From positions 62,001 through 126,000 of the forward strand of contig DAOUBW010000037.1 of assembly GCA_034432555.1 (NCBI GenBank): a stretch of 64,000 nt of DNA, written 5' to 3'. Below are positions 34,338 to 43,023 of this stretch, piece after piece; position 1 is the first letter of the stretch, and the number at the start of each line of letters is the position of its first letter. The stretch is from CP2-2F sp034432555. GTDB lineage: Bacteria > Chloroflexota > Anaerolineae > Aggregatilineales > UBA2796. The notes under the pieces were generated by a model that saw nothing but the letters and a program-made list of their open reading frames with translations, was not told the origin of the DNA and searched no databases. The translations under genes were made by a program, and so were the position numbers.

Positions 34338-35269
34338 CAGAGGCAGAGGCTGCACCACGCTACCGAAGCGGTCTGTTCAAAAATCCGGTGGTGATGAAGG
34401 AACTGCGCGGGCGGATGCGCGGCGCACGCGCCTTTGCCGTGCTGTCGGTCTATCTGCTGCTGATGGCGGGCTTTGCGACGCTGCTTTATGTGCTTTCGAC
34501 TGCCTCGCAAGATGTCTTTGGCTTCACCTCTGGCGGTCAGGTTGGGCGCACGCTGTTCACCGGCATTGTGGGCATAGAGTTGTTCCTCGTCACCTTCATC
34601 GCGCCTGCCTTCACCGCTAGCGCCATCAGTGGTGAGCGGGAACGCCAAACCTACGATCTGCTTAAAACAACGCTGTTACCAGCGCGTGCCTTGGTGATCG
34701 GCAAGCTCTTTTCGGCGCTCTCTTACGTCTTTCTGCTGCTGATTGCCGCTATTCCGCTGCAAAGCATCGCCTTCTTGTTCGGCGGCGTCTCAGAGATCGA
34801 AGTGGTGCTTGCCTTTGTGATCTTGGCAGTGACTGCCATCACGCTTGGCACGACGGGCATCTATTTTTCGGCGGTGCAGCCGCGCACGCTCTCGGCAAAT
34901 ATCACCACCTATGCCGTCACACTCTTTATCACGGTTGGCTTGCCGCTGCTGATCTTCATTGGGGTGGCGCTCATCTCCAGCTTTTTGGGCGGCAGGCTTG
35001 CTGATGTGTCGGCTGAGGTGCAGGCACTGCTGCTTTACGGGCTGTTGGCGCTGGCAGCCACCAATCCACTGATGGCAGCCTTCCTAACGCAATTCTGGCT
35101 GCTGAACAAGCAGAGCGCCTTCTTTTTCTACGAGACGGTCAGCAGCACGACGGGCATTATCCAAGTGCCGATCATCTCGCCATGGATTCTATTCAGCGCT
35201 GTTTACCTGCTTGCCGCGCTGATTTTGGTGATCCGAACGGTGCGGCGCGTGCGGCGCATCGAAACATAA
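34334..35269 (+). CDS. ABC-2 type transporter permease
   Basis: 311 residues with about six membrane segments. It begins with the cytosolic RSGLFKNPVVMKELRGRMRG and includes SAISGERERQTYDLLKTTLL, the amphipathic element typical of ABC-2 permeases such as GldF or NosY. It is translationally coupled to the upstream ATPase. Substrate unknown. Confidence 0.87.
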   Translation: MTEAEAAPRYRSGLFKNPVVMKELRGRMRGARAFAVLSVYLLLMAGFATLLYVLSTASQDVFGFTSGGQVGRTLFTGIVGIELFLVTFIAPAFTASAISGERERQTYDLLKTTLLPARALVIGKLFSALSYVFLLLIAAIPLQSIAFLFGGVSEIEVVLAFVILAVTAITLGTTGIYFSAVQPRTLSANITTYAVTLFITVGLPLLIFIGVALISSFLGGRLADVSAEVQALLLYGLLALAATNPLMAAFLTQFWLLNKQSAFFFYETVSSTTGIIQVPIISPWILFSAVYLLAALILVIRTVRRVRRIET

Positions 35270-35284
35270 CGCGCAGAAATGCGG

Positions 35285-35290
35285 TAAACT
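35285..35290 (+). promoter_or_regulatory. Possible internal -10 element
   Basis: A TAAACT hexamer in the only sizeable gap (52 bp) within the cluster. The same TAAACT occurs in the gap before the large exported protein (30696-30701). Weak evidence for internal promoters. Confidence 0.3.
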
Positions 35291-35321
35291 AAGCAAAACA
35301 GAGTTGTTGAGGGCATTACCC

Positions 35322-37076
35322 ATGACCGATCAAGCTGAGAGCATGAACTTCGCAAGCGTGCGGCAAACCTTGCTGCGCTATGTGGCGCGCTGGGATAAAC
35401 GCCTGCGCCTGACGCAAACGACGCTGTGGCTGCCGCGTGGCATCATGCTCGGCATCCTGATCGGGATTGTGGTGGCGGTGGCGGCGCGGGTGCGCCCGTG
35501 GCTGCTGCCAACGCAAGTGCTGGCAGTGGCGGGCTTGGCGGTGCTGCTGGGCGCGCTATTCGCAGTGGTGGGCGTCTGGCTTTATCCGCGCACGCCGTTG
35601 GCAGCCGCCCGCTTCTTCGACCGCACCTTTGGCTTGCAAGAGCGCACCAGCACCGCCCTTGAATTGGCGGAAAACGCCATCCGTGCGCCGCAGATGTTCA
35701 GCGCGCTGCAAACGCAAGATGCACTGGCTCAGGCGGCAACGGTGCAAGCGCGCCAGCATTTAGCTTTCCAGTGGCGGCGGCGGGAGCTGTTTGCTATGCT
35801 GGGCTTGGCAGTCCTGCTGGGCGTCCTGCTCCTGTTGGGCAATCCGCAAGCGGAGATCATCGCCCAACAGACCGCGCTGCAAAGCGCCATTGAGCAACAG
35901 CTTGAGCGCGTTGAGGCGATCAAGCGTGACGTGCTGGCAAACCCTGAACTTTCGGAGGCGGAGAAAGAGGCACTTGCCCAAATCCTGCAAGATTTACAGG
36001 AGAAACTCTCGCAGCCGAACATAACGCAGCCTGAGGCAGTTGCTCAGCTTTCGCAGGCGGCGCAGCAGATGAATCAGGCGCGCCAACAGCTTACGCCGCA
36101 AGAGCGCGCCGCGCTGCAAGCAGCCGGGCAAGCGCTCAGCCAGAGCCAGCCAACGCAAGGCGCCGGGCAGGCGATGCAAAACGCAAATCCGGGTGATGCT
36201 GCCAACCAACTGCAAAATTTGGCGCAGCGCGTGGAAAACAACCAACTGACCCAAGAGCAGATCGAGGGCATGATTCAGGCGTTGCAACAGGCGGCGCAAG
36301 CACTCCAACAGACCAACCCTGCCGCTGCCCAAGCGCTCCAACAGGCGGCACAGGCGCTCCAACAGGGCAATATGCAGCAGGCAGCGCAGGCGCTCCAACA
36401 GGCAGCGCAGGCACTCCAAAACCAACAAAATCAGTTGGCGCAGTCGCCCTTGACTCAAGCGGCGCAGCAGGCAGCCCAACAACTCGCGCAAAGTGGTAAT
36501 CAGGTGGCACAAGCCGGGCAGCAAGGGCAGCAGGGACAACAGGGTAGTCAGGGCGCCCAACAAGGACAGCAAGGCGGACAGCAGGGCGCACAACAGGGTC
36601 AGCAGGGTGCGCAAGGTGCGGCGGCTGGCGCACAAGGCGCGCAGCAAGGCGCTCAGGGCGGTGGTCAGGTGCCGGGTCAGCAAGCAGGTGCTGAAGGCGC
36701 TGAGGGTGCCGGGCAAGGCAGCGGCGGCGCGGGCAACGATACCGTGGAAGGCACAGCGGGCAGCGGGCAGCCAATCGAGGCGAACAACGGGCGCAGCGAT
36801 GGCACGCTTGCCGAAAATGACTTCATCTACGCACCAACCTTCATCGGTGGCGAAGGCGGACAAGAGATCAATCCGCGCAGCGGGCAGCCGGGCAGCGATA
36901 GCGATCCGATGGAGTTGGGCGAATTTAGCGAAAATCCGACTGGTGAGTCGCGGGTGCCGATTCGGGATGTGGTCGGGCGTGCGGCGGCAGAAGCTGATCA
37001 GGCGATGGAGACTGACCGCGTTCCCGGCGCACTGCGCGGCTTCATCCGCCAATATTTCACCGATATTCAGCGGTGA
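35322..37076 (+). CDS. Membrane protein with long Gln/Ala/Gly-rich coiled region (DUF4175-like)
   Basis: About 584 residues from ATG 35322. Two hydrophobic segments lie at about 35-85 and a third at about 150-170 (LGLAVLLGVLLLLG). A predicted coiled coil at about 180-390 is extremely rich in Gln and Ala (repeated QAAQALQQ). A Gly/Gln/Ala disordered stretch follows at about 390-480 (repeated QQGQQGAQ). The conserved-looking tail reads PGALRGFIRQYFTDIQR. This resembles proteins encoded near MoxR ATPases in other phyla. Residues 390-480 look unstructured and may be surface exposed or polymeric. Exact function unknown. Confidence 0.75.
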   Translation: MTDQAESMNFASVRQTLLRYVARWDKRLRLTQTTLWLPRGIMLGILIGIVVAVAARVRPWLLPTQVLAVAGLAVLLGALFAVVGVWLYPRTPLAAARFFDRTFGLQERTSTALELAENAIRAPQMFSALQTQDALAQAATVQARQHLAFQWRRRELFAMLGLAVLLGVLLLLGNPQAEIIAQQTALQSAIEQQLERVEAIKRDVLANPELSEAEKEALAQILQDLQEKLSQPNITQPEAVAQLSQAAQQMNQARQQLTPQERAALQAAGQALSQSQPTQGAGQAMQNANPGDAANQLQNLAQRVENNQLTQEQIEGMIQALQQAAQALQQTNPAAAQALQQAAQALQQGNMQQAAQALQQAAQALQNQQNQLAQSPLTQAAQQAAQQLAQSGNQVAQAGQQGQQGQQGSQGAQQGQQGGQQGAQQGQQGAQGAAAGAQGAQQGAQGGGQVPGQQAGAEGAEGAGQGSGGAGNDTVEGTAGSGQPIEANNGRSDGTLAENDFIYAPTFIGGEGGQEINPRSGQPGSDSDPMELGEFSENPTGESRVPIRDVVGRAAAEADQAMETDRVPGALRGFIRQYFTDIQR

Positions 37077-37600
37077 TGATGCGCCTTTGGCAGACTATGG
37101 CAGCCGCCGCCCTGCTGATCGGTGTGGTTGGCTGCCAGCCCAATGCCGCACCGACTCAGCCTGCCCTGTCAACCCTTGAGGTGCTGCCGACGGCTGCCGC
37201 CGAAGAAGGCATTTGGCTGGAACAGCCTTTCGGCGGCGGCAGGCTGGCTGTCTATTTCTACACAGCAGCCGATGGCGCGGACTGTGTGCGCTTCCTCACC
37301 GATTTGCCCAACGCGCAGCCGTTCAGTGCCTGCGCCGCGCCGAATGTGATGGCAGCTATCGCGCAGGGCGTCATCCGCACGGCGGAAGGGCAAGCTTACA
37401 CGATTATCGCAGCGCGAACGCGCCATACAGATATCACAACGCTGGTGGTGGAGCTGCGCGGCGGCGAAAGCTATCCGCTGGCAGTGGATGAGGGCGGCGC
37501 GCTGCTGATCCTGACTTCCGTGCAACAGGTGTGGCAGGCAGTGCCGATAGATGCCTTTGGCAATACAGTGGGCGGTCTGATTCGGCTCGGCACACCCTAA
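37073..37600 (+). CDS. Small lipoprotein of unknown function
   Basis: 175 residues. The first 20 form a lipoprotein signal with lipobox VVG-C (Cys about residue 21). The mature protein has no recognised domain; it is beta-rich with two more Cys (DCVRF, SACAAP). The start overlaps the preceding stop by 4 bp. Cotranscription with the coiled-coil protein and MoxR makes it a probable cell-surface subunit of the same system. Confidence 0.75.
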   Translation: MMMRLWQTMAAAALLIGVVGCQPNAAPTQPALSTLEVLPTAAAEEGIWLEQPFGGGRLAVYFYTAADGADCVRFLTDLPNAQPFSACAAPNVMAAIAQGVIRTAEGQAYTIIAARTRHTDITTLVVELRGGESYPLAVDEGGALLILTSVQQVWQAVPIDAFGNTVGGLIRLGTP

Positions 37601-37673
37601 CCTTTGCTTGAAGGCTGCCAACCCTAACAAGACACCGAGAAACCTGTACGATGTATTGGAGAAGTATCCCACA

Positions 37674-38678
37674 ATGACTGACCAAGCCGTAACTGCCGCG
37701 CTGAGCGTGGAAGAATTTCAAGAGACCGTTGCCGCCATCACCCGCGAAGTGGGCAAAGTGATCGTTGGGCAGGATGAGGTGGTGCGCTATGTGCTGATGT
37801 GCGTCATCACCGGCAGCCACGCCCTGCTGGAAGGCGTGCCGGGCTTGGGCAAAACGACCCTCGTCCGTGCGCTGGCAACTGCCCTCAATTTGCAGTTCGC
37901 CCGCATTCAATTCACGCCCGACCTGATGCCCGCCGACGTGACCGGCACCAACATCATGGAAGAAGAAGAGACGGGCAGGCGCGTTTTTCGTTTCCAACCC
38001 GGACCCGTCTTTGCCAACCTTGTGCTTGCCGATGAGATCAACCGTGCCACACCCAAAACCCAATCCGCCTTGCTAGAGGCGATGCAAGAGAAGACGGTGA
38101 CGGTTGCTAACCGCACTTATAAGCTGGAGCCGCCCTTTTTCGTGCTGGCGACGCAGAATCCGCTGGAGATGGAAGGCACTTATCCGCTGCCTGAAGCACA
38201 GCTTGACCGCTTCATGTTCAAGATTGATGTGGGCTTTCCCAGCGCCGAAGAACTGGTCTCGATCTTGAACCGCACCACCGGCGGCGAGAGCGATCAGCCG
38301 CAGCCCGTAGCCGATGGCACGCGCATCATCGAGATGGGCAAGGTGGCGCGCAACGTGCCGATTGCGACGCACCTGAGCGAGTATGTGGCGCGCCTGATCG
38401 TCAATTCACACCCCGATCAGATCAGCGCGCCGGAGATGGTCAAAAAGTATGTGCGTTATGGCGCCAGTCCGCGTGGCGCGCAGTCGCTCATCTTGGGCGC
38501 TAAGCTGCAAGCGCTCTTTAGTGGGCGCTTCAACGTCTCGTTTGAAGACGTGCGAAGTGTGGCACGTGCGGCGCTGCGCCACCGCCTGCTGCTCAACTTT
38601 GAAGGGCAGGCAGAAGGCTTCAGCACCGACCGCATCATTGACGACATGCTGCAAAAAGTGCCGGAGCAAGTTCGCTAA
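37674..38678 (+). CDS. MoxR-family AAA+ ATPase
   Basis: About 334 residues from the ATG at 37674, preceded by GGAGAAG; a TTG at 37608 would add 22 residues. Walker A is EGVPGLGKTT near 45, MoxR box PDLMPADVTGTN, Walker B VLADEINRATPKTQ, sensor region LATQNPLEMEGTYPLPEAQ. MoxR proteins are chaperone-like ATPases, usually cotranscribed with DUF58 and VWA proteins to mature or activate partners. Neither partner type follows here; a restriction-modification module begins 70 bp later. Confidence 0.92.
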   Translation: MTDQAVTAALSVEEFQETVAAITREVGKVIVGQDEVVRYVLMCVITGSHALLEGVPGLGKTTLVRALATALNLQFARIQFTPDLMPADVTGTNIMEEEETGRRVFRFQPGPVFANLVLADEINRATPKTQSALLEAMQEKTVTVANRTYKLEPPFFVLATQNPLEMEGTYPLPEAQLDRFMFKIDVGFPSAEELVSILNRTTGGESDQPQPVADGTRIIEMGKVARNVPIATHLSEYVARLIVNSHPDQISAPEMVKKYVRYGASPRGAQSLILGAKLQALFSGRFNVSFEDVRSVARAALRHRLLLNFEGQAEGFSTDRIIDDMLQKVPEQVR

Positions 38679-38697
38679 GCGCGTGAAGGCAGCAGGG

Positions 38698-38724
38698 GGC
38701 GCGTGGTGTATTCATCACACGCCC
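38698..38724 (+). terminator. Possible terminator after moxR
   Basis: GGGCG (38698-38702) pairs with CGCCC (38720-38724), with further imperfect pairing inside (GTG with CAC). It would separate moxR from the restriction-modification genes. No T tract. Confidence 0.35.
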
Positions 38725-38747
38725 TCAGCAGTAGGGAAAGGCACACA

Positions 38748-39800
38748 ATGATCTTACAGCCGAACACGGGCATAGTAGGGTATCTAGCGCAACAAACCTA
38801 TCACCCACTCTTTATTGTGGGTGATTGTCTAACTGTGCTTCAAGATTTTCCTGATGAGTCGGTTGATTTTTGCATGACCAGCCCACCTTATTGGCGGCAA
38901 CGTGACTACGACGCAGCAGGTATTGGCACCGAGCTAAGCCATGTGGCATACATTAACAGCCTGTTACAGGTTTTTGCCGAAGTTCGGCGCGTTTTGAAGC
39001 CTTCTGGCTCTTTTTGGCTTAACTTGGGAGATTGTTACGTCAATAAGAATTTGCTAGGGCTGCCCTGGCGCATTGCCCTTGCGCTGATGGATGAGCAAAA
39101 ATGGGTCTTGCGAAATGATATTATTTGGCACAAGCTAAAAGGGCATGATCAAGCCACAGATCGCTTGCGGAATGTGCATGAATATCTTTTTCATTTTGTT
39201 AAACAACCACAAGGTTATTATTATGCGTTAGATGCAATCCGTAACAAACCGCGCAGCGCACAGGTCAAAAATGGTGCGGTTGTTTCAGCCACAGGCGTAA
39301 CAGGTGTTAAATATAAGCGCCAAATAGAGCTTTCAACGGCGTTAACGCCGCAAGAAAAGCAAAATGCTTTGGCTGCCCTTGAAAAGGAACTTCAGAAAGT
39401 TGCACAAGGTGAAATTGCGGATTTTAGGATGATTATCCGCAATCAACAGCGCACCACGCACTCAGATTCGATAAAGGTTTCAGGGCGCGCTAGGGAACTG
39501 CTCGAACGCGGCTACTATTTCTTGCGCTATCATCCTGAAGGTAGCAAGCCCAGCGATGTTTGGGAAATCCTGCCCGAAGATACTGTGCAGCGTCCCGTTC
39601 ACTATGCAGTCTACCCTCAAGACCTTTGCAAAATACCCATCCTTGCCACTTGCCCACCCAATGGTATTGTATTAGACCCATTCTGCGGCAGTGGCACAAC
39701 AAATTTCGTGGCAATGCAGCTTTTCCGCAAATCTATCGGCATTGATATTTCAGCACAATATATCGCCTTCGCAAATGAAAGATGCCAACTGTTGTTATGA
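38748..39800 (+). CDS. Type II DNA methyltransferase, probably N4-cytosine, of a NotI-like system
   Basis: About 350 residues from ATG 38748 with an AAAGG-type site upstream. Catalytic motif IV MTSPPYW lies near residue 43 and the AdoMet motif I LDPFCGSGTT near 307, so motif IV precedes I (beta-class order). SPPYW is typical of N4-cytosine enzymes such as M.BamHI. A central region of about 100 residues is likely the target recognition part. The stop overlaps the start of the endonuclease gene by ATGA. The gene is clearly AT-richer than its neighbours, a sign of transfer. It appears intact. Confidence 0.9.
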   Translation: MILQPNTGIVGYLAQQTYHPLFIVGDCLTVLQDFPDESVDFCMTSPPYWRQRDYDAAGIGTELSHVAYINSLLQVFAEVRRVLKPSGSFWLNLGDCYVNKNLLGLPWRIALALMDEQKWVLRNDIIWHKLKGHDQATDRLRNVHEYLFHFVKQPQGYYYALDAIRNKPRSAQVKNGAVVSATGVTGVKYKRQIELSTALTPQEKQNALAALEKELQKVAQGEIADFRMIIRNQQRTTHSDSIKVSGRARELLERGYYFLRYHPEGSKPSDVWEILPEDTVQRPVHYAVYPQDLCKIPILATCPPNGIVLDPFCGSGTTNFVAMQLFRKSIGIDISAQYIAFANERCQLLL

Positions 39801-40616
39801 GTGAGATTATTCGAGAATTTTTCACCCATAGCACACGCCAACCTGGAATAGACTGGCAACAAGTGGCGCGTGAACAACACTGCCGCTATCTAGAGCGCGC
39901 TTGTGTGAAGATCAGGAAAAGCCAGCATTGCTATTGGCACTTGCACTGTAAAGCATAGCAACGCACCTGTTGGAATTGTCATCTGTCCGCATCGTTTTCT
40001 GGAGCGCAAGCAAGTTTTCACAGATTGTTTGCATTTGCTCAAATTCCATACGCCCGGCAATGCATTGCATCTCGTTTCTGAAATTACACTCCCCGGCGGC
40101 AGTGTAGACTATTTCTTGGCGTCTGTTCAAGATGGCAAGGTGGTTGATTTTGTTGGAATAGAGCTTCAGGCGGTGGACACCACAGGATCATTGTGGTCGT
40201 ATCGCAATCAGTTTTTAGGGCAATCTGGCAGTGAGGTTGGCAGCTATGGCATGAACTGGAAAATGACGGCAAAAACAACCCTAATGCAGCTTCACCACAA
40301 GATAGAGACTTTTGCGCGGTTCGGAAAACATCTGGTGTTGGTGATGCAGGATAGCTTGCTGCACTACATGCAAACTGAGTTTAATTTTGCCCACATCGAG
40401 TCGGCTAGTGCCGTAGACGCAATGCATTTCCACAGCTACACCCTGCAAGAGATTGATAGCCAATATCGCATACAACTAACAAAACGGCTAAGCACAGATG
40501 TAGCAGGCATTTCCCATGCTTTAGGTTTGCAAGCTGCACCAAACGTCGAACTTGAGGTTATGCTGGCAACCTTACAATCGAAAATCTCGGCGCGGACGCA
40601 TTTCAGCCCTGTGTAA
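39797..40616 (+). pseudogene. NotI-family restriction endonuclease, frameshifted
   Basis: The first frame starts MSEIIREFF at 39797 and stops at 39956-39958. Homologous sequence continues one frame over to 40616, giving about 272 residues if joined. The shift lies between about 39914 and 39927; one extra A in the run at 39917-39920 would explain it. The NotI cysteine pattern is present: CRYL, then ACVK, then IGTC, then VICPHR (an iron or zinc site in NotI). The PD-(D/E)xK-like core follows, VDYFL and GIELQ, matching NotI's E-x-Q variant. NotI relatives cut GC-rich palindromes. The gene is either inactivated or carries a sequencing error; the partner methyltransferase is intact. Confidence 0.85.
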
Positions 40617-40617
40617 G

Positions 40618-40649
40618 GTTGGGAAACCTCACCCGCGAGGTTTCCCAAC
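40618..40649. terminator. Perfect 13-bp bidirectional hairpin
   Basis: GTTGGGAAACCTC (40618-40630) pairs with GAGGTTTCCCAAC (40637-40649) around ACCCGC. It lies between the convergent endonuclease and dimethylformamidase-like genes, 2 bp after the first stop. It should end transcripts from both sides. Confidence 0.7.
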
Positions 40650-40665
40650 GTTTCCCAAATGCCCT

Positions 40666-43023
40666 TTACTGGCGTGGCACGAAGGTCGGTGCTGCCTCAG
40701 GCGCGCCTGCCTCAGGTGAAGGCAGCACCCACACACCCGTGATCGGCTTGTCGTTGGCAATGCCGTAGACAATGCCAATATCGGCAAAGCCGCTGCTCAG
40801 CGCATTCTTAAAGTAGGTGATGCCGTTGCTCGGACGGAACACACCCACGCTATCGCGCCCATCGCCATCCCAATCCCCTGCAAATGGCACATCGCCCGCG
40901 TTCCCCAGCAGCAAGTTGTAATCCGAGACGACAATGCAGTTACAAACACGATCCGTCAGGTAGAACATCTGCTCAGAAGGACGGTAGACGCCCACCGAAT
41001 CCACACCGTCACCATCCCAGTCCCCGGCGATGCCCACATCGTTCGGAATGCCCAAGATCATCGTCTGGTCGGCAAAGCCTGTCGTCAGGCTATTTTTGAG
41101 GTAGATCAAGCCGTTGGTTGGGCGGAAAACGCCGACGCCATCGGTGCCGTCGCCATCCCAATCGCCCGCCAGCGGCGTATCGCCGGGATTGCCCAGCACA
41201 AAGCTGTAGAGGACGGGCGCGCTAAAGTCGTTCACATCTTTCAAATAAAAGACGCCCGTGCTTTGGCGGTAAATGCCGATGCTATCCACGCCGTCGCCGT
41301 TCCAGTCGCCCACAATGGGCAGATCGCTCGGATCGCCAAAGACCACGTCTATATCGGCGGGACCGGTCGTGTTGGCATTCCGCAGATGGAAGGTTGACGT
41401 TGACGGACGGAACACGCCAATCGTATCAATGGGCTTGGGCTGCGGCGTCATGATCATGCGGTTGAGCAGGTTGCGCGTGATCTGCTGCACAATCGGATCG
41501 GCGGCAATGTCATCGTCCCAATTGGTATCGAGGAAGCGCGCCCACGCATTGGTAGAGGCATCAAAGACCAGCGCGCCGCTTGGCGCCGTGTAGATCGAGG
41601 CGTGCGAAACGCCGCCCGTGATCGGAATGGGCGAATTGGACAGCACAATCAGGTTGGCGGGCGTCAAGCCGTTATCCCAAACGCTGTCGTACTCGTCGTT
41701 GATCAGGTTCGGGATGAGGCTGCCGTTGGTTAAGCCCGTCCCTTTATAAAGCCAATGATCGCTGTTTTGCACCACATAATCGAAAAACAGATTCCAGTCG
41801 AAATTATCGTGATACATCACGCCCAAAAGCTGGTTTTCAGGGCGGCTGACGGGCGGATCGCGCCACAGGACGGTTGTCCGTTCGGGCGTGCCGCTGGTGG
41901 ACATGGGATCGAGGGTCGCCTGTTTGTAGCAGACCAATGTGGTGTTGGGCTGCCCGCTGCTGGAAGGCTCGTAGCGCGTCTGCCAATAGATATTGTTTGA
42001 GGAGAGGATCGCCGTGTGCTTGCCCTGTGCAATCCACGCCTCAAGGTTGGCGCGCATCTCCCAAGACCAATACTCATCATGGTAGTTGCTCAGGAACATT
42101 TTACGGTTGTTCAGCAGGGCAGGGCGTGCGTGAACGTCCTCGCTGGCGGCGTAGGTCACGTCGTAGCCTTCGCGCTCTAGGAACTGGATCAGATCAAAAT
42201 CGCCGCCGTAGAGGTAGCCATTGCCCAGATCGATGCTATAGGGACGCAGATACGAGACCTTGTGAGCGCGCTGCCCACCTGTGGAGTTGAAATTATAGAG
42301 GCTTTTGCCGCCCCAGTTGTTGTAGGCTTGATAAGTGCTGGTGACCACCTGAAAGAGGATATCCGCCGTTTGGCTGTCATCGCGCAGGATGAAGATGGCG
42401 TAGGTCACCTGATTATCATTGGTGGTGAACTTTGCCTGATAAATGCCCGAAACCCAGTTGTTCGGCACAGTGAAGGTATACGCGGCTGCCCAATTCAGCT
42501 CCAATAAGCCCGTGCTTGGGTTAGGCGCAGGGATCGGGTATTCCGTGCCGATTAGATCGTTCACCGTCCGCATCAGGCGCGCACCGTCGCCGTTATACCA
42601 GCCAATGCGGTAAATTTGCAGCTTGAAGGTGGGCGCTTTGCTGCTGACGTGAAAGCTGATCGACTCGCCTTTGTTCACGCTGACATGGCTGGCGTAGGCA
42701 TAGATCGCCTTGTTATCGCTCCATGTGTTGAGGTCATCCGCAGCGCGGCTGAACGGCACCCCTGCGCCGGAATCGGCTGCCGCTGTTTGCGCCGTCTGCG
42801 CGCTGGCATCACGGTTGCGGCGCGCCTGAATGGCTGCCGTCAGTTCGGGTGAGCGCCACTCGGTAGAGCCTACGTGCGCGTTTTCAAGCGTAATCGTGTT
42901 GATGGGCTTGGCTGCTTGTGGTGCTGGGCTGCGCTGATTGCTTAACAGCAGCAGGCTGAGTGCCACCACAGCCGCAAAAACGAGGATGATCCCTAAGTGT
43001 AATTTCCCACGTAAGCTAAACAT
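40666..43023 (-). CDS. Exported N,N-dimethylformamidase-beta-like protein with Asp-rich repeats
   Basis: About 785 residues from ATG 43023; longer starts up to 43146 are possible. An N-terminal membrane anchor (IILVFAAVVALSLLLL) precedes a domain matching the C-terminal part of N,N-dimethylformamidase large subunits (IYRIGWYNGDGARLM, DFDLIQFLEREGYDVTY, SNYHDEYWS). From about residue 528 there are five repeats of about 46 residues, each with a VGVxRPS core and a GDWDGDG loop that probably binds calcium. Exported relatives are widespread but their reaction is untested, so amidase activity is only a family-based suggestion. A Pro/Ala-rich tail ends the protein. Confidence 0.75.
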   Translation of the reverse strand: MFSLRGKLHLGIILVFAAVVALSLLLLSNQRSPAPQAAKPINTITLENAHVGSTEWRSPELTAAIQARRNRDASAQTAQTAAADSGAGVPFSRAADDLNTWSDNKAIYAYASHVSVNKGESISFHVSSKAPTFKLQIYRIGWYNGDGARLMRTVNDLIGTEYPIPAPNPSTGLLELNWAAAYTFTVPNNWVSGIYQAKFTTNDNQVTYAIFILRDDSQTADILFQVVTSTYQAYNNWGGKSLYNFNSTGGQRAHKVSYLRPYSIDLGNGYLYGGDFDLIQFLEREGYDVTYAASEDVHARPALLNNRKMFLSNYHDEYWSWEMRANLEAWIAQGKHTAILSSNNIYWQTRYEPSSSGQPNTTLVCYKQATLDPMSTSGTPERTTVLWRDPPVSRPENQLLGVMYHDNFDWNLFFDYVVQNSDHWLYKGTGLTNGSLIPNLINDEYDSVWDNGLTPANLIVLSNSPIPITGGVSHASIYTAPSGALVFDASTNAWARFLDTNWDDDIAADPIVQQITRNLLNRMIMTPQPKPIDTIGVFRPSTSTFHLRNANTTGPADIDVVFGDPSDLPIVGDWNGDGVDSIGIYRQSTGVFYLKDVNDFSAPVLYSFVLGNPGDTPLAGDWDGDGTDGVGVFRPTNGLIYLKNSLTTGFADQTMILGIPNDVGIAGDWDGDGVDSVGVYRPSEQMFYLTDRVCNCIVVSDYNLLLGNAGDVPFAGDWDGDGRDSVGVFRPSNGITYFKNALSSGFADIGIVYGIANDKPITGVWVLPSPEAGAPEAAPTFVPRQ

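Noticed and set aside
35994..37052. Leu-rich antisense frame of about 350 codons
   Set aside because: Mirrors the Gln-rich coiled-coil gene; Gln codons read as Leu on the other strand.
39797..40616. Two separate small genes, or programmed frameshifting, in the endonuclease region
   Set aside because: Both halves match one NotI-type protein; no clear slippery heptamer with downstream structure was seen. A simple indel in an A run is the easier explanation.
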